54,605 nt of DNA, from contig CALWID010000019.1 of NCBI GenBank assembly GCA_944380635.1, positions 1 through 54,605 on the forward strand. The letters are read 5' to 3'. A program made the translations under genes and the position numbers. A model generated the notes under the pieces. The model searched no databases. It was given only the letters and a program-made list of their open reading frames with translations, and was not told the DNA's origin. The number at the start of each line of letters is the position of its first letter. Position 1 is the first letter of the stretch. Below, in pieces: positions 28,598 through 36,878 of this stretch. This DNA comes from an uncultured Eubacterium sp. (lineage in GTDB: Bacteria; Bacillota; Clostridia; Oscillospirales; Acutalibacteraceae).

Positions 28598-29482
28598 TCA
28601 GTTTACGGCGTTAATAGAAACGGTAATAGCCTCTGCGGGAGCCGCGTCAATGATTACATAATCAACATTTCCGTTGATAAGGTCCTGAACAGCAAGAGAG
28701 CCGTTTGCATAACCTACAAACTGAGCCTGAAGTCCCGGGAAACCGAGGTCTTCGTTGCCCTGAACATATGACTGACCGGTTGTGCCGTTCTGGCCGCCGA
28801 TTTTAACTGTTGAATCAAAAGTATTGAGGATAGCCTCAACATCTTCTTTTGTTTGGCAATTATCAAACTGAGTGTCATCGCCTTTAACGATGAGTTTCTG
28901 AGAAGCCTCATAATAAGAATCTGTGAAATCTACCTGCTGTGCTCTTTCATCTGAAACGGTAAGGCCTGCCATAGCAATGTCACATTTCTGCTGCTGAACG
29001 GAAAGAACAACAGCGTCAAAGTTCATATCCTGAATAACGAGTTCCTGGCCGAGACGGTCTGCAAGAAGTTTTGCGATTTCCATATCAATACCATAGAAAG
29101 TATTGCCCTCTTTATACTCAAAAGGCTCAAACTCGGCGTTTGTTGCAACAACAAGTTGGTCTTTAGAAGTATCAAGCGCAGCGGATTCTACGCCCACGGG
29201 AGTACCATCGCCGAAATAGTGGTTGCAAATATCGTCAAGAGTACCGTTTTCCTTGATTTCATTAATAAGGGCATTTGCCGTTTCCAGAAGTTCAGGCTGA
29301 TTTTTATCAACGCCCAAAGCATACTCTTCATCAGAAAGGTTGATATCAATTACCTTAACTGCCTGAGTATCAGTGCCGGCTGTGTTCGTAGCACTTTCAC
29401 CGCCTGAGCAGGCTGCGAAAGAAGCAGCGATAACAACAACGGCAAGAAGTACGGACATAATTTTAAGTGCTTTTTTCATCAT
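28598..29482 (-). CDS. Amino-acid ABC transporter substrate-binding lipoprotein, apparently circularly permuted
   Basis: 294 residues with a lipoprotein signal (SFAAC, Cys25). The usual N-terminal half of the family (QLVVATNAEFEPFEYKEGN, then DMEIAKLLADRLG) starts only at about residue 108. Residues ~42-92 (IDINLSDEEYALGVDKN ... ENGTLDDICNHYFG) resemble the segment normally found at the C terminus, and the protein ends at YVIIDAAPAEAITVSINAVN where that segment would follow. The binding fold could still close because both termini lie in the same lobe. Ligand probably a polar amino acid. Confidence 0.88.
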   Translation of the reverse strand: MMKKALKIMSVLLAVVVIAASFAACSGGESATNTAGTDTQAVKVIDINLSDEEYALGVDKNQPELLETANALINEIKENGTLDDICNHYFGDGTPVGVESAALDTSKDQLVVATNAEFEPFEYKEGNTFYGIDMEIAKLLADRLGQELVIQDMNFDAVVLSVQQQKCDIAMAGLTVSDERAQQVDFTDSYYEASQKLIVKGDDTQFDNCQTKEDVEAILNTFDSTVKIGGQNGTTGQSYVQGNEDLGFPGLQAQFVGYANGSLAVQDLINGNVDYVIIDAAPAEAITVSINAVN

Positions 29483-29511
29483 TTCTTCTCCTTTTTATAT
29501 AATGATTAATA

Positions 29512-29540
29512 ATTTTACTACAAATTCTTTTAAATTGCAA
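29512..29540 (-). promoter_or_regulatory. Candidate promoter of the amino-acid ABC operon
   Basis: Minus strand TTGCAA (29540-29535), 17-nt spacer, TAAAAT (29517-29512), 30 nt upstream of the binding-protein start. Confidence 0.6.
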
Positions 29541-29553
29541 GAAAATATTAGTA

Positions 29554-29582
29554 TTGAATGATTTTGGTATTAATGTTATATT
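29554..29582 (+). promoter_or_regulatory. Candidate promoter of the GNAT gene
   Basis: Plus strand TTGAAT, 17-nt spacer, TATATT. It predicts a ~75-nt leader containing the reduced copy C of the leader element. Confidence 0.6.
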
Positions 29583-29602
29583 AAAGTTAAGATAATTTTT
29601 GC

Positions 29603-29662
29603 GGAAAATCAGGCTGTAAATTTTAATTTATTATTTTAGCCTGAAAGGCTATGGTGATTAAT
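29603..29662 (+). promoter_or_regulatory. Leader element, reduced copy C (GNAT gene)
   Basis: Contains only the last part of the element: TCAGGCT (29609-29615) pairs with AGCCTGA (29638-29644), then AAAGGCTATGGTGATT and the start codon. This segment from AGCCTG to GGTGATT is identical to the copy upstream of the beta-mannosidase gene. The 5' hairpins and the potential pseudoknot partner are absent. Confidence 0.6.
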
Positions 29663-30085
29663 ATGGAAGAAATAAAATTTTATAAAAACGGTCTGCCCAA
29701 AGAGGCGAAAATGATTAGGACTGCCGTTTTTATTGAGGAACAGGGCTTTCGCGACGAGTTTGACGAAACGGACGACAGAAGCCTGCACGCAGTGCTTTTT
29801 ATTGACGGCAATATGGCGGGCACGGCAAGAATGTTTACCGAAGACGGCGGTAAAAGTTACCACATCGGCAGAGTAGCCGTTTTGAAAGAATACAGAAAAC
29901 TCGGCATAGGAAGCGACATTATGAACGCTCTTTGCAAAAAGGCAAAAGAACTTGGCGCGGGCAAGTGCGAACTTTCAGCGCAGTGCAGAGCAAAGGGCTT
30001 TTACGCCAAACTCGGGTTTACCGAAAGCGGAGAAATTTATCTTGACGAAGGGTGCCCGCACATATATATGGAAAAGGAATTGTAG
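29663..30085 (+). CDS. GNAT-family N-acetyltransferase
   Basis: 140 residues. Acetyl-CoA binding motif A is seen as RVAVLKEYRKLGIGSDIMNAL, preceded by VFIEEQGFRDEFDETD, typical of the YjcF/ElaA-like branch. Acceptor substrate unknown. The in-frame ATG at 29651 lies in the leader motif; the ATG at 29663 gives the family-like N terminus MEEIKFYKNG. Confidence 0.88.
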   Translation: MEEIKFYKNGLPKEAKMIRTAVFIEEQGFRDEFDETDDRSLHAVLFIDGNMAGTARMFTEDGGKSYHIGRVAVLKEYRKLGIGSDIMNALCKKAKELGAGKCELSAQCRAKGFYAKLGFTESGEIYLDEGCPHIYMEKEL

Positions 30086-30115
30086 CGCGAAAAGCGCAAA
30101 GCACGGGGTAACGCT

Positions 30116-31507
30116 ATGAAAATTACGGAGAATAACACTGCGGCAAGGCAGATAATTAAAGGTTACGGCACATCAGCCTGCTGGTGGAGCCAAAATATTT
30201 CGCAGGAGAAAACTGCAAAGGAAATAAGCCGCCTGCTATACGGAAAAGACGGCTTGGGGCTTAATATTTACAGATACAACATCGGCGCCGGATGGGATGA
30301 CGAAAACTGCCGTGTTTCTAATCCGTGGCGCAGGTGTGAATCGTTTTATGTACCTAAAGACGAGGACAAGGAAGAAGATTTTAAGGGCGAATATGATTTT
30401 AAAAGGGACAAAAACGCATATTCGTTTTTAAAGCAATGCCTTAAAGAGGGCACGGTGGATACTGTTATCCTGTTTGCAAATTCCCCGCACTACTCTTTTA
30501 CCTCAAGCGGGCAGGCAAGCGGAAGTCTTATGCACCACACATGCAATCTGCCGTTTGCAAACTATGAAAAATACGCAGATTATTTTCTTGATATTACTGA
30601 GCATTTTTTAAATGACGGTATTCCCGTTACATATATCAGCCCGATAAATGAGCCGCAGTGGAAATGGGGCGGCAAAGATGTGTGGCAGGAAGGGTGCCAC
30701 TATGAGCCTGAAGAAGTTGCAAGATTATTTCATATTTTTGCGAAGAAACTTGAGGACAGAGGAATGGACGGCGTTTATCTGTACGGGCCGGAAAGCGGTG
30801 AAATCGGCGGACTTACCCGCGAATATCTGAGGCTTTTTAAGGCAGACAGGCTTATAATGAAACACCTGGGTGTATTTGCGTTTCACTCATACCACGCTGA
30901 CAATGATTTGGACATAAGGCGTGATTTTTACAGGCGCACGATTTCAAGAAACAGAAACTTAAGATTTGATATGAGCGAATGGTGCGAATTACCGTGCCGC
31001 CACGATGTGGACAGCATTGAAAGCGCCCTTATAGCGGCAAGGATAATAGGCCGCGACCTGTGCGACCTTGGCGCCGAAAGTTGGACTTCTTGGGTTGCAG
31101 CAAACCAGATTTGCGACGGCGGAAACGGCCTTGATTATTCCGACGGACTAATCAGCGCCTCGGACGGATTTTCACACTACAAAATATGCAAAAGATATTA
31201 CGCAATGATGCACTTTACGCAATTCGCGCCCAAAGGTTCGCGCGTTATAGGAAAAAGTGTAAGTGAAGATTCGGCGAATGCATTTTCATTTATAACGCCA
31301 AACGGCGACAAAACTATAATAGTTGTTAACGAGGGCGGAGAAATTCCGCTTGAAATAAGCGGCGATTTTGAAAAAGCCGATATTGCCGTTACCGGCAGCA
31401 ATAATAATTTTGATATTAAATACGGAATACAACCCGGAAAAAAGATTATTATTGCGCCGAAAGCGATAGTAAGCGTCAGGCTTTGCGGAGGAAAAAATGG
31501 AGATTGA
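30116..31507 (+). CDS. Family 30 glycoside hydrolase (beta-1,6-galactanase-like)
   Basis: 463 residues, TIM barrel plus side beta domain. KGYGTSACWW at the N terminus and the acid/base glutamate in SPINEPQW are recognisable; the nucleophile is probably the glutamate in FDMSEWCEL. Resembles the subfamily that cleaves beta-1,6-galactan side chains of arabinogalactan, but the specificity is inferred. No signal peptide, so it acts on imported oligosaccharides. It begins 31 nt after the GNAT gene and overlaps trmO by 11 nt. Confidence 0.85.
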   Translation: MKITENNTAARQIIKGYGTSACWWSQNISQEKTAKEISRLLYGKDGLGLNIYRYNIGAGWDDENCRVSNPWRRCESFYVPKDEDKEEDFKGEYDFKRDKNAYSFLKQCLKEGTVDTVILFANSPHYSFTSSGQASGSLMHHTCNLPFANYEKYADYFLDITEHFLNDGIPVTYISPINEPQWKWGGKDVWQEGCHYEPEEVARLFHIFAKKLEDRGMDGVYLYGPESGEIGGLTREYLRLFKADRLIMKHLGVFAFHSYHADNDLDIRRDFYRRTISRNRNLRFDMSEWCELPCRHDVDSIESALIAARIIGRDLCDLGAESWTSWVAANQICDGGNGLDYSDGLISASDGFSHYKICKRYYAMMHFTQFAPKGSRVIGKSVSEDSANAFSFITPNGDKTIIVVNEGGEIPLEISGDFEKADIAVTGSNNNFDIKYGIQPGKKIIIAPKAIVSVRLCGGKNGD

Positions 31508-32171
31508 ACCCATAGGGGAAATTAAGACGGAATTCAGAGAAAAATTCGGCATACCGCGGCAAAGCGGCAGAATTGAAGAAATAGAGGGAGAAATAGTATT
31601 TTACAAGCCGTACTGCGGCAAAGATTATTTTAAAGATATTGAGCAATATTCACACCTGTGGATAATATGGGGATTTTCAGAAAATGAGCAAAAGAAAAAG
31701 CACGCCACCGTGCGTCCTCCCCGCCTTGGCGGGAACACACGAATAGGCGTATTCGCAAGCCGCTCCCCCTTTCGCCCGAACAACCTGGGACTTTCCTGCG
31801 TAAGACTGAAAGAAGTGCGCGAAAAAGGCGGCAAATGCTCTTTGATAATAGGCGGCGCGGATATGCTTAACGGCTCCCCTGTTTACGATATTAAACCCTA
31901 CATTACTTACACGGACTGCGTGCCTGACGCAGAAAGCGGATTTGCCGAAAAGAACAAAAGCCACGCGCTGAAAGTGGAATTCAGCAACCTGCAAACCGAA
32001 AGGATACCGGAAAAGACGCGGAATGCGCTGATTAAGATACTTGCGGACGACCCGCGCCCGGCATACCAGGAAGATGAAAACAGGATATACGGTTTTGAGT
32101 TTGCCGGATATGAAATTAAATTCAGGGTTATCGGCGGCGTTCTGAAAATAACTGAGATAACCGAAATTTAG
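31497..32171 (+). CDS. trmO: tRNA (adenine-N6)-methyltransferase TrmO
   Basis: 224 residues. Methylates N6-threonylcarbamoyladenosine 37 of certain tRNAs using SAM. TsaA/YaeB fold with the HLWIIWGF strand, RPPRLGGNTRIGVFASRSPFRPN and SCVRLKEV motifs. The ATG is 5 nt after a GGAGG site that lies within the end of the GH30 gene, so the two are translationally linked despite unrelated roles. Confidence 0.94.
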   Translation: MEIEPIGEIKTEFREKFGIPRQSGRIEEIEGEIVFYKPYCGKDYFKDIEQYSHLWIIWGFSENEQKKKHATVRPPRLGGNTRIGVFASRSPFRPNNLGLSCVRLKEVREKGGKCSLIIGGADMLNGSPVYDIKPYITYTDCVPDAESGFAEKNKSHALKVEFSNLQTERIPEKTRNALIKILADDPRPAYQEDENRIYGFEFAGYEIKFRVIGGVLKITEITEI

Positions 32172-32218
32172 CATAGTTTATAAAAGAAATTATTTACATA
32201 AAAATAGTTTACAAAAGA

Positions 32219-32250
32219 AAAAAACTGCCGGATTAGACCGACAGTTTTAA
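32219..32250. terminator. Bidirectional terminator between trmO and ferredoxin
   Basis: AAAACTG-CGG / CCG-CAGTTTT stem with one mismatch and a 6-nt loop, with A and T runs flanking it. Confidence 0.8.
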
Positions 32251-32278
32251 TTTTTATTTATGTACTTACTGCAAAAAC

Positions 32279-32452
32279 TTACTCGTCAAGAGCCGGAGCG
32301 CCAACGGGGCAAACGCCTGCGCATGAGCCACATTCGATGCAGGTATTTGCATCAATTTCAAACTTTCCGTCTCCTTCTGAAATTGCGCTTACAGGACATT
32401 CAGCTGCGCAAGCGCCGCAAGAAATGCAATCATCTGAAATCTTATATGCCAT
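32279..32452 (-). CDS. 2[4Fe-4S] ferredoxin
   Basis: 57 residues with two clusters of cysteines, CISCGACAAECP and CIECGSCAGVCP, typical of clostridial ferredoxins that carry electrons for pyruvate oxidation and hydrogenase reactions. The frame is open further upstream, but AGGAGGTG lies 8 nt before the ATG at 32452 (MAYKISDDC). Monocistronic. Confidence 0.97.
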   Translation of the reverse strand: MAYKISDDCISCGACAAECPVSAISEGDGKFEIDANTCIECGSCAGVCPVGAPALDE

Positions 32453-32566
32453 TCCGAGTACACCTCCTATCAATTCTTCGAAAGCGATATTTCCACTTTC
32501 ATTACTAATATAACACAAAATAACTATTTTTCAAGAGCCAAATTTAGTTAGTAAAGACTAATTTTT

Positions 32567-33445
32567 TCAGTTTTCGTCATCGGTTTCATTTTTTTGCGAG
32601 TGCCTGCCTGAATCAGAGCGTTTTGAGCCGGGCGCCGAAACCACAACGCACTCATCCCTATTTACAACTATAGGCGCCGCGCCCTCAACAGAACTATCAA
32701 GCATAACCTTGAGTTTGCCCGTTACAAGCGAATAATCAACAACTGTTCCCCTGCCCTCTTTGCAATCAACTACACTGCCGCGGCGGGGGGTGATTTTTTC
32801 AAGGTAGTCATAAGAATTCTGCTCATACTGAAGGCAGCACATCAATCTGCCGCAACTGCCGCTTATTTTTCCGGGCGAAAGGCTGAGCCCCTGCGACTTT
32901 GCCATTTTTATTGAAACGGAATGGAAATCCTTTAAAAAAGTTGAACAGCAAAACGGTCTGCCGCATATGCCGAGCCCGCCTATCATTTTTGCTTCGTCCC
33001 GAACGCCTATCTGGCGCAGTTCTATACGGGTGTGAAAAGTTGAGGCAAGGTCTTTAACAAGTTCCCTGAAATCGACTCTGCCGTCCGCCGTAAAATAAAA
33101 AGTTATTTTAGAGCCGTCAAACGAATACTCAACTTCCGAAAGGCTCATATCAAGGCCGTGCTCTTTTATTTTTCCGGCGCATATATCATACGCCTCTTTT
33201 TCTTTTTCTCTGTTGCTTTCCAAAACATCCAAATCATCTTGAGTGGCTACACGCACAACGGATTTAAGCGGAGAAACAATAGAATCATCTTCCACTTCTT
33301 TATTGCCGCTTACGGCTTTGGCGCACTCTATGCCCCTTGCCGTTTCTACAACCACATACTGACCTGTGTTTATTTTAAATTTCCCGGGCGAAAAGTAATA
33401 GACCTTGCCCGAGTCCTTAAAACGCACGGAAACTATTTCTGTCAT
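32567..33445 (-). CDS. ricT: PSP1-domain protein RicT (YaaT-like)
   Basis: 292 residues, PSP1 domain with conserved cysteines in CGRPFCCSTF and CGRLMCCLQYEQ. In Bacillus, RicT with RicA and RicF binds Fe-S clusters and stimulates RNase Y-dependent mRNA processing, affecting sporulation and competence. The acidic tail is poorly conserved. It lies downstream of holB as in Bacillus. Its leader holds copy D of the structured element, and the start codon overlaps the stop of a four-codon upstream ORF. Confidence 0.93.
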   Translation of the reverse strand: MTEIVSVRFKDSGKVYYFSPGKFKINTGQYVVVETARGIECAKAVSGNKEVEDDSIVSPLKSVVRVATQDDLDVLESNREKEKEAYDICAGKIKEHGLDMSLSEVEYSFDGSKITFYFTADGRVDFRELVKDLASTFHTRIELRQIGVRDEAKMIGGLGICGRPFCCSTFLKDFHSVSIKMAKSQGLSLSPGKISGSCGRLMCCLQYEQNSYDYLEKITPRRGSVVDCKEGRGTVVDYSLVTGKLKVMLDSSVEGAAPIVVNRDECVVVSAPGSKRSDSGRHSQKNETDDEN

Positions 33446-33456
33446 TTAATCACCAT
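33442..33456 (-). CDS. Four-codon upstream ORF overlapping the ricT start
   Basis: ATG GTG ATT AAA TGA; its stop overlaps the ricT start as ATGA. The ATG belongs to the conserved leader motif. Whether it is translated is unknown; the GGTGATT ribosome-binding site for ricT lies inside it. Confidence 0.3.
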   Translation of the reverse strand: MVIK

Positions 33457-33546
33457 GACCTTTCCCGGCTGCTAATGATAAAATATATTTTAAAGTTATT
33501 GACGCCTTATCGCAGCCCTGTAAAGCGCCGACGGTTATTCAGCCAA
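33446..33546 (-). promoter_or_regulatory. Structured leader element, copy D (ricT)
   Basis: On the minus strand: AATAACC (33539-33533) faces GGTGATT (33454-33448); GCGCTTTA (33528-33521) pairs with TAAGGCGT (33509-33502); the loop GGCTGC (33517-33512) can pair with GCAGCC (33472-33467). The ATAAGGCGT and AAAGG..ATGGTGATT blocks match copy B, while the pseudoknot pair changes from GGCTAC/GTAGCC to GGCTGC/GCAGCC. Confidence 0.65.
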
Positions 33547-33552
33547 TTTAAA

Positions 33553-33581
33553 ATTATAACACTGAGAAATTCAGATGGCAA
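33553..33581 (-). promoter_or_regulatory. Candidate promoter of ricT
   Basis: Minus strand TTGCCA (33581-33576), 17-nt spacer, perfect TATAAT (33558-33553), just after the holB stop. The predicted transcript starts close to the 5' edge of the structured element. Confidence 0.7.
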
Positions 33582-33605
33582 TATAATCTTTTAATCTGTA
33601 TTAAT

Positions 33606-34583
33606 CTACCTGCCCGCGGCTTCACGCAGCGTGTAGCAGATTTTTGTAATCAGCAACTGCTGATTAGCGTTTTTCAGCGCCATACCGTAAAGATTTTCAG
33701 ACGCGGTAAAAAGATTCAGCAATTTTTTTCTTGTAAATGAACGGCGCAGAAGTTTTATGCTTTCGTCCCTGCCGGAAAGCGTATCGCCGCCGGCAAGAGC
33801 GTCCCTGAAAACGGTTTTAAGCATATTAAGAAGCGCGGCGGTATCCTGCCTGCTGGATGACAGGGCGCCTAAGGTTGTTAAAAGTTCATATTCATTTCCG
33901 GCAGTAAGACCTTTACAAACGGCGTCTGCAAGGGAAAGCATTTCCTCAAATTTTCCGCCGGAAAGGCTGTCCATAGCATTACCGATATTTCCGCTGAAAG
34001 TCAGAACGGCGCTGTAAGCCTCATCGTAAGAAATATCGCTGTTTCGGCTGATTATATACTGAGCCCCTTCAGACGGAGAAACACCCTGAACGGAAATTAC
34101 CGCCACTCTTGAAAGAATTGTTTCAAGCATTGCAGAGCGGTTTTGGGCGGTTAAAATAAAAACCGCATAAGAAGGCGGCTCCTCAAGTATCTTGAGGAGC
34201 GCGTTTTGAGCGGACGCGTTCATACAATGAGCGTTTGCAAGGATATAAATTTTATAATCCGCCTCATTCGGGATAACATAGCAGTCATTTATAACCTCGC
34301 GCACGGTATCTATATGAAATGAATTAGCGCTGCCGGGAGCGCAGTATTCATAAATATCCGGATGAACTTTATTAAGCGCTTTTTTACACTGAGAGCAGGC
34401 ATAGCAAGGCTTTTCCCCGCTGCCTCTGCAAACAAGAGCGCAGGCAATCTCACGGGCAAGAGTTTTTTTGCCGAGCCCGGTTTCGCCCTCTATTAAAACA
34501 GCGTGCGGCAGCCTTGAAGACTCAATAAGCGACGACACACGCTTTTTTACATTTTCATTTCCTTTAAAATATGTAAAATTCAT
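33606..34583 (-). CDS. holB: DNA polymerase III subunit delta'
   Basis: 325 residues, clamp-loader AAA+ protein. GETGLGKKT P-loop-like motif near residue 34 and a zinc module with four cysteines (from ALVCRG to CYACSQC). The NALLKILEEPP segment matches the family. Two bases separate it from darA upstream. Confidence 0.94.
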   Translation of the reverse strand: MNFTYFKGNENVKKRVSSLIESSRLPHAVLIEGETGLGKKTLAREIACALVCRGSGEKPCYACSQCKKALNKVHPDIYEYCAPGSANSFHIDTVREVINDCYVIPNEADYKIYILANAHCMNASAQNALLKILEEPPSYAVFILTAQNRSAMLETILSRVAVISVQGVSPSEGAQYIISRNSDISYDEAYSAVLTFSGNIGNAMDSLSGGKFEEMLSLADAVCKGLTAGNEYELLTTLGALSSSRQDTAALLNMLKTVFRDALAGGDTLSGRDESIKLLRRSFTRKKLLNLFTASENLYGMALKNANQQLLITKICYTLREAAGR

Positions 34584-34585
34584 AT

Positions 34586-34909
34586 TTAAAATCTTTTAAA
34601 TTCCTCTACATTTATAACAAAAGCAACGCCGCCGAACTCCTCAACATCAACCGGCTGCTTTAAAAGCGTGCCCTTTAATGTGCTTTGAACGCCGTGCTGT
34701 TTAACTATCCTTTTTGTAACGGAACTTTGGAGAACATCAAACGCCTCGTCAACTTTACTATCCTCAACGCCTATAAAAAGGCTTGTATGGCCGCCCTCAA
34801 GGAACTGACCCATTGTTGATATTTTAGTAGCGCGGAAACCCGCTTTACTTAAATTTTCAAAAACATTTTCCACATCTTTATTTGAAACTATGGATATTAT
34901 TAATTTCAT
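34586..34909 (-). CDS. darA: Cyclic-di-AMP-binding PII-like protein DarA/PstA
   Basis: 107 residues, PII-like fold (formerly DUF970) with ISTMGQFLEGGHTSLFIGVED, the c-di-AMP receptor signature. In Bacillus it lies in tmk-darA-yaaR-holB-ricT; here darA is the first gene of the unit, directly followed by holB, and tmk and yaaR are absent from this window. Downstream effector unknown in the family. Confidence 0.92.
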   Translation of the reverse strand: MKLIISIVSNKDVENVFENLSKAGFRATKISTMGQFLEGGHTSLFIGVEDSKVDEAFDVLQSSVTKRIVKQHGVQSTLKGTLLKQPVDVEEFGGVAFVINVEEFKRF

Positions 34910-35112
34910 TTTATCATAACCTTTCCGCCCGCTGACGAAAATGCGCCGCAGTGCGGGCGTACCCGGCGCACCTAAAAAAAATACGAATTAACTTTTACAC
35001 TAATTATATATCAAAATTGACGAAATTAAAATCGAAACAAAGTAATTTAAAACTAAATTAAAACAAAATTTACAAATAGGATAAATTTATTATCCAAAAT
35101 GTAATATTATTT
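34910..35112. other. Intergenic region upstream of darA
   Basis: 203 nt. A GCGCCG/CGGCGC hairpin at about 34944-34970 lacks an adjacent T run on either strand. A TATAAT on the minus strand near 35005-35010 has only a weak TTTTAA at the -35 position and may be the darA promoter. Otherwise AT-rich without features. Confidence 0.4.
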
Positions 35113-36042
35113 TTACAAAACGGAAGAAACGGCAACAACGACCGGCATTGTTACAACGGAGAGAACGCTTGACTGAGCGGCTACTTCAGAGCCGAGACCT
35201 GCGTCATTATCATACTTCGCGGCATACATAGCGGTATTTGTGGCGGTTGGGGCGCAAGCCGAAACAGCCATTGCCGTAAGGAGATTGCCGGTAACGCCGC
35301 AAAGCCTGAAAAGCAGAGTCATCACAAGCGGGATGAAAACAAGCCTTAAAAAGGACACAAAAAATATTTCTTTTTTCATAAAAATATTTTTGAAATTGGA
35401 GTTTGCAAGGAAAGTGCCGAAAATTATCATTGCAAGCGGCGAATTAATACCGCCGGCAAGTTCCATGGGATAATCAATGATATGCGGAAGTTTCACCTTT
35501 AAAAGAAAAAGCGGAACGCCGATAATTACGGATATGGAGCCGGGGTTTAAAAATATCTTTTTAAAATTAATTTTTGCTTTTCTGCCGCTTATTTCATAAA
35601 TGCCGTATGTGAAAGCAAAGATATTGAAAACACCGATATAAACCGAACAGTAAAACACGCCCTCTGCACCTATAATGCTTTCGGCAAGCGGCAGGGCAAG
35701 AAACGCCGCGTTTGAAAAAACGGTGCCGTAATGAAAAACGCCTCTTTCAAGCAGGCTTCTTTTTTTGAAAGTGAGCGCTGAAACCGCTATACCGAAAAGA
35801 TGTGTTGCGGCGGCGCATAAAAACGCAATAAACAGGCCGCGAACATACTTAGGCGAATACTCTATGCTGACAAAACTTCGTATAACGGCTATGGGCAGAA
35901 TTATATTGAACAGCAGGTTTATAACCCGCTTTGAATCATCACGGGTAAAGACACCGAATTTATCAGCGGCAAAACCGATACCTGCAATTATATACAGCAT
36001 TACTACCTGAAGGGCAATGGTTTTAAGGTTTTCAAAAAACAA
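35113..36042 (-). CDS. AEC-family membrane transporter (TTG start)
   Basis: 309 residues, about ten membrane helices with the family pattern NLLFNIILPIAVIRSF and the C-terminal ACAPTATNTAMYA motif. Auxin-efflux-carrier family members in Firmicutes export or import small organic acids such as malate. The frame opens further upstream, but the TTG at 36042 is 8 nt after AAGGAGG and is chosen. The start lies inside the last 40 nt of the upstream membrane-protein gene. Confidence 0.88.
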   Translation of the reverse strand: MFFENLKTIALQVVMLYIIAGIGFAADKFGVFTRDDSKRVINLLFNIILPIAVIRSFVSIEYSPKYVRGLFIAFLCAAATHLFGIAVSALTFKKRSLLERGVFHYGTVFSNAAFLALPLAESIIGAEGVFYCSVYIGVFNIFAFTYGIYEISGRKAKINFKKIFLNPGSISVIIGVPLFLLKVKLPHIIDYPMELAGGINSPLAMIIFGTFLANSNFKNIFMKKEIFFVSFLRLVFIPLVMTLLFRLCGVTGNLLTAMAVSACAPTATNTAMYAAKYDNDAGLGSEVAAQSSVLSVVTMPVVVAVSSVL

Positions 36043-36878
36043 AAACCAGGCCTCCTTTTTAAAAAAAACCTGCAAGAAACGGCAAAAGCGAAAATCCCCG
36101 TAAACAAAAAAGCCGGAGCGGAAAAATCAGGAGCGGGCAGACCCGCGCCTGCCGCAAAAGCAATTATACGGGGAAAGGCGAGCACAAAACAAAGCGCGCC
36201 GTAAGAACACCCGAAAAACACAAGCGAACCGACGCGGCTGAACTTTTCTTCCCTTGAGGCGAAAAGCGAAAAGAAAAACAACAGCCCAAAAATAAGGGCA
36301 AGGTATTTCAGCGCGGAATCAACATCATAGATAACATTGCCGTAATCGGTCATACCGACAAGCACATTGCAAAACGCCCAGAAAAACGGCGCAAGGCGCA
36401 GAAACCATAATCTGCCGAATTCAAAGCGCCTTGTGCGGGAACACTGGCACAAAACGGCAAAATATGCGCAACTGACAAGCGCAAACACAGCGCACAACAC
36501 CATTGGAACAATTCTGTTTGCCGCCGGATATGAAGTTTGGTCAACATAAAGATAACAGCGAACGCACTGATAAATAAAATCATAAAACATTCCGGCGGCG
36601 CATAAAAGCGAAAGCAAAAACATTCCTTTGCCGGGGTTAATTTCAGATTTATCAGTATTTTTTCCGTGAAACGGGAAAGCGGAAAACGCAAACAGCAAAA
36701 TACCCGCCGCAATAAAAATATAAAGTTCAATTATCAGTTTTTTGCCGCTGCCGTTAACATATCCCGTTGACGAATCCGTATAATAAAAAAGCTGAACGCA
36801 CCGTATAACGGCGGCGCCCGCCGAAACAACAGCGGCGCACACCGTTACCAACACGCTTTTGAATCCTGAATTTTTCAC
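36003..36878 (-). CDS. Hypothetical polytopic membrane protein
   Basis: 291 residues with about seven to eight hydrophobic segments and no recognised motif. It starts with GTG overlapping the citrate synthase stop codon (GTGA), and its end overlaps the AEC transporter start by 40 nt, so three genes form one overlapping unit. Function unknown. Confidence 0.72.
   Translation of the reverse strand: MKNSGFKSVLVTVCAAVVSAGAAVIRCVQLFYYTDSSTGYVNGSGKKLIIELYIFIAAGILLFAFSAFPFHGKNTDKSEINPGKGMFLLSLLCAAGMFYDFIYQCVRCYLYVDQTSYPAANRIVPMVLCAVFALVSCAYFAVLCQCSRTRRFEFGRLWFLRLAPFFWAFCNVLVGMTDYGNVIYDVDSALKYLALIFGLLFFFSLFASREEKFSRVGSLVFFGCSYGALCFVLAFPRIIAFAAGAGLPAPDFSAPAFLFTGIFAFAVSCRFFLKRRPGFCFLKTLKPLPFR

Noticed and set aside
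34944-34970. GC hairpin upstream of darA as a terminator
   Set aside because: No T run follows the stem on either strand; the AEC gene end is further away at 35113.
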